Source: CBDCVN01 sp965223585
GTDB taxonomy: Bacteria > Deinococcota > Deinococci > Deinococcales > Trueperaceae
Direction: 5' to 3'
DNA: 64,000 bases
NCBI GenBank assembly: GCA_965223585.1
Contig: CBDCWW010000018.1
Span: forward strand, 62,001 to 126,000
A program made the position numbers and the translations under genes. Under the pieces are notes generated by a model, which did no database searches, was not told the DNA's origin, and was given only the letters and a program-made list of their open reading frames with translations. Shown here piece by piece: positions 53,233 through 62,632 of the stretch; the first letter of the stretch is position 1; each line of letters starts with the position of its first letter.

Positions 53233-53645
53233 AGCTCATGGTTGATTCATCTGCCTTTGCCAAAAGATATGTGCTTGAGAAGGGTAGTGAAAGCATTGAT
53301 CACTTTCTACAGAGGGCGTCGCAATTAGCCCTTTGCATTATTTTACTACCTGAAATAATTTCAGGACTAAACCGAAGACTGCGGGAGCAAATCCTATCGC
53401 CACATGAATATAGTAAAGTTAAAAGACAATTGATGGATGATGTTTATGATGCAACTATACTTCAAATAACCCCTGCTGTTGTCTCCCGTTCAGTAAAACT
53501 ACTAGAGACTAATGTTTTGCGAGCGATGGATGCAATGCACATTGCTTGTGCATTGGAGTGGCAGGCAGAACTCTTTGTGACTGCAGATAGAAAGCAGCTA
53601 AAGGCTGCAGTGGATGCTGGGCTTCTTACTGAATTTATTGGTTAA
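53229..53645 (+). CDS. VapC-type PIN-domain RNase toxin
   Basis: 138 residues. PIN acidic residues are visible: MVDSSAFAKRYV (Asp5), LPEIISGL (Glu ~43), RAMDAMHIACAL (Asp ~100) and FVTADRKQ (Asp ~118). These coordinate Mg2+ for RNA cleavage. The gene overlaps the antitoxin by 4 nt in the standard order. All key residues are present, so the pair is probably functional. Confidence 0.85.
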   Translation: MKLMVDSSAFAKRYVLEKGSESIDHFLQRASQLALCIILLPEIISGLNRRLREQILSPHEYSKVKRQLMDDVYDATILQITPAVVSRSVKLLETNVLRAMDAMHIACALEWQAELFVTADRKQLKAAVDAGLLTEFIG

Positions 53646-53654
53646 CCAAACACT

Positions 53655-55427
53655 TCAGAAATGGCAATTGCTACTACCTGAGTCTAGTACTTCTCCCTTT
53701 TCAGATATAAACTCCCAGTCGTAAGACTGCCTGTGTAAATTAAGCTTAAGGAACCCATAGGTTTCTGCATTTCTAAATTCACTGTGGGGTTTAATATCAA
53801 AGATTCCTGTAAGATTCTTTACTCCAGTGCCAACTATAAATTGCCTAACACCAAGACTTTTATCAAGTTGACCATTTGATTTCAATGGAGCAAAGCGCTC
53901 GTAGTGGTGATCGTGACCTACTAGAATTATTTCTACTCCTGCTTTATACAAAACATCCCAGAAATTTGTATAGCTATTGTTATTGCTAAATTTACCTGAA
54001 CTAAAGCGAGGGTGATGCCAATAGGCCAAAGTACAATCAGTAGGGTGGTTCACTAAATCCTGTTTGAGCCACTGATCTTGTTCAGAACCAACCCCACAGC
54101 CACCTACTCTCGAGCAATTTGAATTAAGAGAAATCAAATGCCAATTCCCTAAATCATAACTATAGTAACCCTTACTAGGGTCACCAGCAGCTTTACCAAA
54201 GTACTGAAAGTAACCAGCAGCGTCTTTTGTTAGGTATTCGTGGTTACCCACAGTAGGGTAAGTAACATCTTTAAATTGACCAAAACTAAGATCATAAGAC
54301 TGTTCAAATTTCCAAAGTTGCCCATCTTCATATTGAATATCACCTAAAGGTAGGAAAGCTAGGGGGGTTATTGCTGCTATTTGTTCTGCAACAGCTTCCA
54401 TGCGGCAATGTGTGTTTGTGCCTTTGCCAGAGTTGAAACTAGGTGAGTTAGGGTCACAAGCAATATCGCCAACAGCAGCAATAGTTACAGAGGGGTTAGT
54501 GATAACTATGTTTGTATTAGCATTGACGGAATTATTTGCTTGGTTGGTAGCAGTTAATTTGGCTACATAGTTTCCCATAGTTGTGTAGATATGTTTCTGA
54601 CTTGTTCTGGATCTGCAATTTGCAATTGAATAATCATCAGAGCCATCACCATCAACATCTAGTTTACAAGACAAAGGACCATTCCCAACTTCGGAGACTA
54701 ACCAAGAAAAGGTAATTTGTTTGTTAACTTCAGCTATTTCAGGATTAGCTGTAAAGTCATTAATTTTTACTGAAGGTTCAATAATAGTTATAGCTGTGTT
54801 AGCAATGGCAAACCTGTTGTCTTGGTTACTAACAGTTAATCTAGCTACATGATTACCCTTAGCTGTGTAGCGGTGTTGTTGACTTATAACAGACTTACAG
54901 TCTGCTATTGAGTAATCATCAGAGTCATCGCCATCGACATCTATTTGACAAGACAAGGGACCATCTTCGGCTTCTGAAGCTGACCAAGAAAAGGTAACTT
55001 CCTCATTAATTTCAACTGTTTCAGCGCTAGCAGTAAAGTCATTAATTTTTACAGGAGGTTCAATAATACTTATAGTTGTAGTAGCACTAGCAGAGCTATT
55101 TCCTTGGTTGGTAGCAGTTAATTTAGCTATATGATCACCTATAGCTGTGTAGGTATGTTGTTGATTAGTCATGGATTCACAATTTGTAATTGAGTAATCA
55201 TTGGCATCATCACCATCAATGTCTAACTGACAAGATAAGGAAGTATTGCTAGGTTTAGAGATAGACCAAGAAAAGGTGACTTGCTTATTAATTTCAACAG
55301 TTTCAGCATTAGTAGTAAAGTTATTGATTTGTACATTTTCTTTACCTTTGTTTTGGCAAGCACCTATAAACAAAAGCAAACTAAGAGTGGTTACTAGTTT
55401 TAGTCTGTTCATAATTGACATCAGCAA
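53655..55427 (-). CDS. lipoprotein with three PKD domains and a metallophosphoesterase domain
   Basis: About 590 residues. A signal peptide ends in lipobox IGAC; the best start is probably the ATG giving MNRLKLVTT (about 55412). Three tandem ~92-residue PKD-like domains (each NDFTxSxETVEINxxVTFSW ... DVDGDDSDDYSI) precede a purple-acid-phosphatase-like domain with the metal motifs GDIACD, LPLGDIQY, GNHEY, YWHHPRFS and GHDHHYERF. It probably hydrolyses phosphate esters outside the cell while held away from the membrane by the PKD stalk. It is the last gene of a four-gene tandem array. Confidence 0.85.
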   Translation of the reverse strand: MLMSIMNRLKLVTTLSLLLFIGACQNKGKENVQINNFTTNAETVEINKQVTFSWSISKPSNTSLSCQLDIDGDDANDYSITNCESMTNQQHTYTAIGDHIAKLTATNQGNSSASATTTISIIEPPVKINDFTASAETVEINEEVTFSWSASEAEDGPLSCQIDVDGDDSDDYSIADCKSVISQQHRYTAKGNHVARLTVSNQDNRFAIANTAITIIEPSVKINDFTANPEIAEVNKQITFSWLVSEVGNGPLSCKLDVDGDGSDDYSIANCRSRTSQKHIYTTMGNYVAKLTATNQANNSVNANTNIVITNPSVTIAAVGDIACDPNSPSFNSGKGTNTHCRMEAVAEQIAAITPLAFLPLGDIQYEDGQLWKFEQSYDLSFGQFKDVTYPTVGNHEYLTKDAAGYFQYFGKAAGDPSKGYYSYDLGNWHLISLNSNCSRVGGCGVGSEQDQWLKQDLVNHPTDCTLAYWHHPRFSSGKFSNNNSYTNFWDVLYKAGVEIILVGHDHHYERFAPLKSNGQLDKSLGVRQFIVGTGVKNLTGIFDIKPHSEFRNAETYGFLKLNLHRQSYDWEFISEKGEVLDSGSSNCHF

Positions 55428-55467
55428 CTTCTAAGGTAAAGAATAGCACTTATTTTGCTAAAAATCT

Positions 55468-56673
55468 TCAAAAATGACACCTATTACTACCTGAATCCAA
55501 TTTTATCCCCTCTTCAGATATAAATTCCCAATTGTAAAAGTTTTGGTATAAGTTTAACTTAAGAAAACCATAAGACTCGTCGTTTCTAACTTCACTATGG
55601 TTTTGGATCTCAGCAAAGCCTCTAAGATTTTTCCCACCGGTACCAACTACAAATTGTCTAATGCCACGATTTTCATCAAGTTCACCATTTGACTTCAGCG
55701 GAGCAAAGCGTTCGTAGTGGTGGTTATGTGCTACCAAGATGATTTCTGCTCCTGCTTCATACAAAATCTCCCAGAAGTCTCTATAGTCATCGTCGTTGCC
55801 ACGTTCACTCGAGCTAAAAAGAGGATGATGCCAATACGCCAATGTGCAATCAGTAGGATGCTCGGCTAAATCCTTTTTAAGCCACTGTGCTTGTGGAGAA
55901 GTCTCTCTACAGCCACCTACTTTTGAACAGCTCGAGTTAAGAGTAACAATATGCCAACTACCTAGATCATAACTATAATAACCTTTGTTGGGGTCACCTG
56001 CAGTGTCACCAAAATAATCAAAATAACCTACTGCATCAGTTGTAAGATACTCGTGATTACCAGTTGTCGGGTAAGTTATGTTTAGAAACCTGCCAAAGAT
56101 AAGATCGTAAGACCTTTCAAACTCTCCAAGCTCACCTTTTTCATATTGAAGGTCACCCAAAGGTAAAAAAGCTGTAGGATTTACTGCTGCTATTTGATCT
56201 GCCACAGCTTGCATGTGACAATATTTGTCTGTACCTTTACCAGAGTTAAATGCAGATGAGTTGGGATCACAAGCAATATCACCAACAGCAGCAATGGTTA
56301 TAGAAGAAGAGTCAGTAATGGTTATGTTTATAGTAGCACTAGCAGAGCTATTTGCTTGGTTAGTAGCAGTCAGCCTAGCCACATAATTACCAATAGTTGT
56401 GTAAGTATGTTGCTTACTAGTGATGGATTTACAGTCTGTAATTAAATAGTCAATAGAATTGTCATTATCAATATCTAGCTTACAAGATAAGGGGCCATTT
56501 TCAGCTTCAGAAACTGCCCAAGAAAAGGTGACTTCCTCATTGATTTTTACTACTTTAACACTAACTATAAAATCATTGATTTGCACACTTTGTTTATTGC
56601 TGCTCCCTTGGTTTTGGCAGGCACCTATATACAAAAGCAAGATCAGAGAGATTATTAGTTTTAGTTTACTCAT
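55468..56673 (-). CDS. lipoprotein with one PKD domain and a metallophosphoesterase domain
   Basis: 401 residues: signal peptide with lipobox IGAC, one PKD domain (~30-125), then the phosphoesterase domain with GDIACD, LPLGDLQY, GNHEYL, YWHHPLFS and AHNHHYERF (Ala-His-Asn in place of the usual Gly-His-Asp). The stop is 40 nt from the next gene. Compared with its neighbours it has lost two PKD copies. The GHD to AHN change touches a metal-binding loop but keeps the histidines. Confidence 0.85.
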   Translation of the reverse strand: MSKLKLIISLILLLYIGACQNQGSSNKQSVQINDFIVSVKVVKINEEVTFSWAVSEAENGPLSCKLDIDNDNSIDYLITDCKSITSKQHTYTTIGNYVARLTATNQANSSASATINITITDSSSITIAAVGDIACDPNSSAFNSGKGTDKYCHMQAVADQIAAVNPTAFLPLGDLQYEKGELGEFERSYDLIFGRFLNITYPTTGNHEYLTTDAVGYFDYFGDTAGDPNKGYYSYDLGSWHIVTLNSSCSKVGGCRETSPQAQWLKKDLAEHPTDCTLAYWHHPLFSSSERGNDDDYRDFWEILYEAGAEIILVAHNHHYERFAPLKSNGELDENRGIRQFVVGTGGKNLRGFAEIQNHSEVRNDESYGFLKLNLYQNFYNWEFISEEGIKLDSGSNRCHF

Positions 56674-56691
56674 ATCAATTACCTAGAACCA

Positions 56692-57633
56692 TCAAAAATG
56701 ACACCTGTCACTGCCAGAATCTAATACTATTCCTTTTTCCGATATAAATTCCCAGTCATAAGAATTTTGATGTAAATCTAGCTTAAGAAAACCATAAGCC
56801 TTGTCATTTCTAACTTCACTATAGTTTTGAATCTCAGCAAACCCTCTAAGATTTTTTCCACCCGTACCAACTACAAATTGCCTAATGCCACGATTTTCAT
56901 CAAGTTCACCATTTGATTTTAGTGATGCAAAGCGTTCATAGTGGTGATTGTGACCTACTAGAATAATTTCTGCTCCTGCTTCATACAAAATATCCCAGAA
57001 GTCTATATAGTCATCGTCGTTGCCACGTTCACTCGAGCTAAAACGATGATTATGCCAGTATGCCAATGTACAATTAGTAGGATGCTCAGCTAAATCCTTT
57101 TTAAGCCACTGAGCTTGTGGAGAGGTTTCCCTACAGCCTCCTATTTTTGAGCAATTTGAATTAAGAGTAACAATATGCCAGCTACCTAGATCATAGCTAT
57201 AATAACCTTTATTAGGATCCCCTGCAGCTTCACCAAAGTAATTAAAATAACCTGCTGCACCAGTTGTAAGATACTCGTGGTTACCAATTGCTGGATACGT
57301 TATATCTTTAAATCTACCAAAGCTAAAATCATAAGACTCTTCAAATTGCCAAAGCTCTCCTTTTTCATACTGGACGTCACCCAAGGGTAAAAAAGCCGTA
57401 GGGTTCACTGCTGCTATTTGATCTGCAACAGCTTGCATGCGGCAATGTTTGTCTGTGCCCATACCAGAGTTAAATGCGGACGAGTCAGGGTTACAAGCAA
57501 TATCACCAACAGCAGCAATTGTTACAGAAGAGTTATTAATTTGTATATTAGGCTGACTTGGTTGTGCTTTCCCTTGGCAAAGACTTATATTCAAAAACAC
57601 AATAAGGGTCAATATTAATTTTATTCTATTCAT
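56692..57633 (-). CDS. metallophosphoesterase without PKD domain, exported
   Basis: 313 residues: a signal peptide with a weak lipobox (NISLC), then directly the phosphoesterase domain: GDIACN (Asn for the usual Asp), LPLGDVQY, GNHEYL, YWHNHRFS (HN in place of HH) and GHNHHYERF. Two substitutions at metal-ligand motifs suggest altered or weaker activity than the paralogues. It lies 18 nt upstream of the next array gene. Confidence 0.85.
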   Translation of the reverse strand: MNRIKLILTLIVFLNISLCQGKAQPSQPNIQINNSSVTIAAVGDIACNPDSSAFNSGMGTDKHCRMQAVADQIAAVNPTAFLPLGDVQYEKGELWQFEESYDFSFGRFKDITYPAIGNHEYLTTGAAGYFNYFGEAAGDPNKGYYSYDLGSWHIVTLNSNCSKIGGCRETSPQAQWLKKDLAEHPTNCTLAYWHNHRFSSSERGNDDDYIDFWDILYEAGAEIILVGHNHHYERFASLKSNGELDENRGIRQFVVGTGGKNLRGFAEIQNYSEVRNDKAYGFLKLDLHQNSYDWEFISEKGIVLDSGSDRCHF

Positions 57634-57645
57634 AATTTAACCTCT

Positions 57646-58581
57646 TTAAAAATGGCACTGGTCACTGCCTGAGTCTAATATTACTCCTTCTTCAGATATA
57701 AATTGCCAGTCATAAGATCGTTGGTGTAAACCTAGCCTAAGAAAACCATAACTTTCTACATTTCTAAATTCGCTATGATTTTGAATTTCGACAATTTGGG
57801 TAAGATTCTTTGCTCCAGTGCCAACCACAAACTGTCTAATGCCACGGCTTCTATCAAGTTCACCATTTGATTTCATTGGGGCGAATCGCTCATAATGGTG
57901 ATCATGCCCTACTAGAATAACTTCTACACCAGCCGTATATAAAGTATCCCAGAAAGTTGCATAGGCAATATTATTACCATGTTGACCTGAACTAAAACGA
58001 GGGTGATGCCAATAAACCAAAGTGCAATCAGTAGTATGTTTGGCTAAATCTTCTATAAGCCATTTTGTTTGCATAGAGTTTGCACCACAACCACCTAATT
58101 TCCCACAGTTTGAATTAAGAGCAATCATATGCCAATTACCTAGCTCATAGCTATAATAGCCTTTGCTGGGGTCACCTGCCGCTTTGCCAAAATAATTGAA
58201 ATAGCCAACTGCACTGGGTGTAAGATATTCGTGATTGCCAATTGCAGGATAGGTTATCTCTTTAAACTTACCAAATATATAATCGTAGGACTCTACAAAC
58301 TTCCATAATGCTCCATCTTCGTACTGAATATCTCCTAAAGGTAGAAAAGCAGTAGGGTTTATTGCTTCTATTTGCTTTGCGACGGCTTTCATACGGCAAT
58401 GTTTAGCTGTACCTTGACCAGAATAAAAGTCTTTTGAAAGAGGATCACAAGCAATGTCACCAACAGCAGCAACGGTTACAGAAGAATCAGTAAAGCTATT
58501 GATTTGCATCTTATCGTTAGCTTGACAAGCACTTGTGCCTAAAAACAAAAGAAGAAAGATTATTAGTTTTATGCTACTCAT
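57646..58581 (-). CDS. metallophosphoesterase lipoprotein without PKD domain
   Basis: 311 residues with lipobox TSAC and canonical motifs GDIACD, LPLGDIQY, GNHEYL, YWHHPRFS, GHDHHYERF. It is the first gene of the four-gene array, and its minus-strand -10 TAGAAT lies 12 nt before ATG. The next array gene follows after 12 nt. It is the shortest complete version and a likely ancestor or minimal form of the family here. Confidence 0.85.
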   Translation of the reverse strand: MSSIKLIIFLLLFLGTSACQANDKMQINSFTDSSVTVAAVGDIACDPLSKDFYSGQGTAKHCRMKAVAKQIEAINPTAFLPLGDIQYEDGALWKFVESYDYIFGKFKEITYPAIGNHEYLTPSAVGYFNYFGKAAGDPSKGYYSYELGNWHMIALNSNCGKLGGCGANSMQTKWLIEDLAKHTTDCTLVYWHHPRFSSGQHGNNIAYATFWDTLYTAGVEVILVGHDHHYERFAPMKSNGELDRSRGIRQFVVGTGAKNLTQIVEIQNHSEFRNVESYGFLRLGLHQRSYDWQFISEEGVILDSGSDQCHF

Positions 58582-58826
58582 TAATTGATTCCAATTCTAG
58601 TTACTAAGAATTCCCATATAAAGCTTGCGCAAGTTAGACTTCTTGTTTTAGATCCCTTGCTAGAGATAGTTTTTTGGATAAAATGTTAACTACGCAAAGT
58701 AGGACAGTATTTCTAAGAGTAATAAGATGAACATTTTCGCTCTACAAGAACAAATGTCACACAGTCTTTATCATCTAGATTAAAGGTTTGCAGGCAGATT
58801 GTTATTAATATGTTGTTAAGAAGCCT

Positions 58827-61800
58827 TCAAAAATGACAGTTCCCACTGCCTGAATCTAGTATTTCTCCTGTTTCAGATATAAATTCCCAGTCATAAGCTT
58901 GCGGGTGTAGGTCAAGTTTGAGAAATCCATAATCTTCAGCATTTCTAAATTCACTAGAACTAATTACTGTAAAAATATCAGTCAAATTTTTGCCACCGCC
59001 TCCAACTAAAAACTCCCTAAGGCCACGTTCTTCATCTATTTCACCATTGGATTTCATCGGAGCAAAACGCTCATAGTGGTGATCGTGTCCTACTAGAACA
59101 ATTTCTGCTCCTGCTTCGTATAAAGCATTCCAAAAATCTATATAGCTAATATTGTTACCATGTTTTCCAGAGCTAAAGCGAGGGTGATGCCAATAAGCTA
59201 TGGTACAAGTTGAATGATTGGCAGCTAGATCTTCTCTAAGCCACTTTTCTTGTGCAGTGCCAACTCTACAACCATCATCAACTAGATCTCTACAGTTTGA
59301 ATTAAGTGCTATAAGATGCCAATTACCTAAATCATAACTATAGTAGCCTTTACTAGGATCACCAGCAGCTTCACCAAAATAAGCAAAATAACCTGCTGCA
59401 CCGGGAGTAAGGTATTCGTGATTACCAACTGCAGGATAGGTTATGTCTTTAAGCCTTCCGTAGCTAAGATCATAAGACTCTTCAAACTTCCAAAGCTCTC
59501 CATTTTCATATTGAATATCACCCAAAGGTAGAAAAGCTATAGGATTTATTGCCTCTATTTGTCTTGTAACAGCTTCCATATGGCAATACTTGTCTGTACC
59601 TTGACCAGAGTTGAACCAATTTGAAAGAGGATCACAAGAAATGTCACCAACAGCAGCAATAGTTACAGAATCAGGGTGGGTGACAGTAATGGTGGTAGTA
59701 GCATTGGCTGAAATATTCATGTCATTTGTTACCATTAGTTTAGCTGCGTAGTAACCCACATTGGTGTAAGTATGTTTTTGGCTAGTAGTGGATTTACAAT
59801 CTCCTATGCTGTAATCAGCAGAATTATCACCATCAACATCTAGCTGGCAAGATAAGGGACTATTCCAAGCTTCAGATGCTGACCAAGAAAATGTAATTTC
59901 TTGATTGGGCTGAACTGAGTATGAATCAACGGTAAAACTATCTATGCTAACACTTTGATTGTACTCTATGTGCAAAATGGGTGCTTGGTTGGCATCACTA
60001 TCGTAAGACTTTGCTACCCGTTTTCCTCTTCCTGTTAGTAGGATAGTTAATGCATTACCTTCTGACCAATCAGGTCTGTCTATAATCTCTTGAATTACTG
60101 GGGCAATATTAGGAGTTCGTTGGGTGGAAATAGAATCACCCACAGCTTCCCATCGTTCTGGTGACCAAGAAACAGAGGCTTTAGTAGTTGGTCTTGATGC
60201 AATATTATAAGTTGTTTTTATAAATGGAAAAGAATCATTTGTATCTTCACCTCGAATAATAAGAGAAGCTTCGTTAGCTGAACTTTTTTCATGGGTAGTA
60301 AATTGGATATAGGCATTGCTAATAACGGTTCCTTGTGGAATATTTATTCCTGCAAAACGTTGTCCTACAACTTGACTGCCTTTATCATAAACAAGCTCGA
60401 GACCACTACTATCCAAAAGGACTTTACCATCAGGACCTTCTTCAGCATCATCATGACTTGATCCTATTGCTACCTCGAGCACTTTCGCATTAGTATCAGT
60501 GACTATAATACTTGCTTCAACTGATTTACTGATGTTTTTTTTGTTAACAATCATAGCTGTTAAAGTGTAAGTACCCGGTCTATTAGGAGCTTTATAAGAT
60601 ATGGTACTGCCTTTACCTGTAATAGTGCCACCAGTAACTTCCCAAATAGGGGTATAACCTTGCTCTTCTTGGCCTAAAATTTCAAAAGTGAAATCTTGAT
60701 TCTTTTCTGGGGTTATCGTTGGATTGCTAGGACTGATAGCAAGGCTCATATTTCTAAATTCACTAGTATCTTTAAATATATTAGCCCAGTCTTTTGTACG
60801 GTCTAAGTAAGCACTTCTGGCAGCTGTCCCAGATTTACCATAGGCCCCTTCATAACTTAGGTAAATGTCTTGCTCGTTAGTTGCAGGTTCAATTTGTGTA
60901 CCTTCATGCCACTCATTAAAAGAGGTGACAGTGACCCATTGTGACCCAGAGTCAATAGCATGCTGCCACATTGAATCATAACGTTTACCATCTTCCCTAG
61001 ATTTTTGACGGTCACTGCCAGAAATGGCTCGAGTTTCATCATAGCCGGGGCCTACACTAGGTGCAAAGACACCACCACTTTCGATTATAGTTTTATTTAA
61101 AGCAGCAAACGAGTCTCCATCAACAGCATAGGTATCATAAGTAAAAACACCATCAAAGTGTCCTTGGATAATGGGTTTGTCAGATAAGCGCTGAGCTACA
61201 AAAAACGCATCATCAGCTTGTTTTCTAATGCTGTCAAGCATTACTTGCCAATCTTCCCAAGAACCTATAGCCAAGGGATTAAAAACATAAAATACTCCTC
61301 TTGGCCTATTAGAAGGACCATAACTTGTGGAGTGACTAACGCGATGAAAAGCTTTATGGTAGCCATACTCATGATAAATGTAGTTTATATCTGCTTTAAT
61401 GGATTCAGGAGTACTTCCTTTATAAGGTTCGAGCAAAAAAGCTACTTCTAATCCTTGCTCCAGTGCACTGTCTAGTACTAGTAAAGTACGCTCATCTGAC
61501 CATGACCCTTGCCCACTCCAACTCATTACCACTACACCTATATCTGTTTGGGCAATCCATTTCATGTGTTGGGAGACTGTTTTGGGATCGCTCGAGCTGT
61601 AAGCTCCTAAAAGAGGGTAAAAGTTTGAGCCAAGGTCCTTGGGAGGGAAACGAGGGCTGCCTTGGACATTTTGTTGCCAATGACGCCAACCTTCTGAATT
61701 GGTACCGGGTTTGCGTCTATCAAACTCAGGATTGCCATACCAAGGATAGTAAAAGATATGAATTTGCTTTGAGAGAATTGAATCAGGAACAGGAGTTGGT

Positions 61801-61937
61801 GTTATGGGTGTTATCAGGGGCTTGTAGCGACCCGTTACTATAATTAGTATGAGACATAGCAGTAACCCTATGATTATTCCTAAACTTAGTGTTAATATTG
61901 AACGTATACTTATGAGATGGTGTTGGTTTTCTATCAT
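58827..61937 (-). CDS. GH99-like endo-mannosidase fused to PKD and metallophosphoesterase domains
   Basis: 1036 residues. One N-terminal membrane segment (~12-32) anchors an outside-facing chain. Residues ~55-390 match the GH99 family (IHIFYYPWYGNPE ... SFNEWHEGTQIEPA; the two Glu of EWHE are the catalytic pair of endo-alpha-1,2-mannosidases). Then come an Ig-like/beta-rich stretch (~405-485), a ~165-residue DNRLRE/CBM-like module (~490-655), one PKD domain (~660-755) and a C-terminal phosphoesterase with GDISCD, LPLGDIQY, GNHEYL, YWHHPRFS and GHDHHYERF. Having both activities suggests attack on phosphorylated mannose-containing glycans. Four CTCGAG sites occur. Confidence 0.85.
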   Translation of the reverse strand: MIENQHHLISIRSILTLSLGIIIGLLLCLILIIVTGRYKPLITPITPTPVPDSILSKQIHIFYYPWYGNPEFDRRKPGTNSEGWRHWQQNVQGSPRFPPKDLGSNFYPLLGAYSSSDPKTVSQHMKWIAQTDIGVVVMSWSGQGSWSDERTLLVLDSALEQGLEVAFLLEPYKGSTPESIKADINYIYHEYGYHKAFHRVSHSTSYGPSNRPRGVFYVFNPLAIGSWEDWQVMLDSIRKQADDAFFVAQRLSDKPIIQGHFDGVFTYDTYAVDGDSFAALNKTIIESGGVFAPSVGPGYDETRAISGSDRQKSREDGKRYDSMWQHAIDSGSQWVTVTSFNEWHEGTQIEPATNEQDIYLSYEGAYGKSGTAARSAYLDRTKDWANIFKDTSEFRNMSLAISPSNPTITPEKNQDFTFEILGQEEQGYTPIWEVTGGTITGKGSTISYKAPNRPGTYTLTAMIVNKKNISKSVEASIIVTDTNAKVLEVAIGSSHDDAEEGPDGKVLLDSSGLELVYDKGSQVVGQRFAGINIPQGTVISNAYIQFTTHEKSSANEASLIIRGEDTNDSFPFIKTTYNIASRPTTKASVSWSPERWEAVGDSISTQRTPNIAPVIQEIIDRPDWSEGNALTILLTGRGKRVAKSYDSDANQAPILHIEYNQSVSIDSFTVDSYSVQPNQEITFSWSASEAWNSPLSCQLDVDGDNSADYSIGDCKSTTSQKHTYTNVGYYAAKLMVTNDMNISANATTTITVTHPDSVTIAAVGDISCDPLSNWFNSGQGTDKYCHMEAVTRQIEAINPIAFLPLGDIQYENGELWKFEESYDLSYGRLKDITYPAVGNHEYLTPGAAGYFAYFGEAAGDPSKGYYSYDLGNWHLIALNSNCRDLVDDGCRVGTAQEKWLREDLAANHSTCTIAYWHHPRFSSGKHGNNISYIDFWNALYEAGAEIVLVGHDHHYERFAPMKSNGEIDEERGLREFLVGGGGKNLTDIFTVISSSEFRNAEDYGFLKLDLHPQAYDWEFISETGEILDSGSGNCHF

Positions 61938-62632
61938 AAAGTGGTTAATCCCTTACATATTGTATTATAAAAGTTCAAAAATGAAAATCAAATGGCTGCC
62001 ACTATACTATATTTAGTTTGTGATTAGTGTTTTGAGGAGATTGAAGTGATTTATCAGTAACATTTATAATTTCTGTTCATGTGCTGCTTTAGAATCTTCT
62101 AAAAGCGACTAAGAATTTTCTTTGGAAACTATAGTTTTATTGTTTATCATCTTTTACCGCTATTCCTACGAGCCCTAGGCTTATAATGTTACAAATAACT
62201 ATGTAAATGGGAAAGATTCCAGTAGAAAAATTTCATAAGAGACTTAGATTATACTCATAAAAATAGCTAACTTAAAATAAAATTCCACTAATCTAAGTAA
62301 CTTTTCGGTACGTTCTTTGATATAAAGCTACTAGAAACATTGAGGATTCAATTATCAATACTTTCTTACATCATTTGTGGAACGAAGGATCAACGGATAG
62401 TTATGATTTCTCATGAGAAAATTGTTAACTAACGTTTCGCTCACTATTGCCTATAATATGTATTTTTTATCTAACCTTATAACATCAAGTACATGACTTT
62501 AGCACTAAGGTACTTGAAGGACTAATTCACTAAATTTATGTTAGACATCATTGTAAAAGATAAATACTATGGATTTCTCCTTTGTAAATAGACTATAAGG
62601 CATTAATAGTAAGAAAGGCTTTTGTAACAAAA
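61938..62632. other. 695-bp AT-rich intergenic region
   Basis: Lies between two divergent genes, the GH99-phosphoesterase (minus) and the glycosyltransferase (plus). It must hold both promoters. I find no convincing open frame, no clear terminator and no repeat shared with other parts of the window. Confidence 0.4.
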
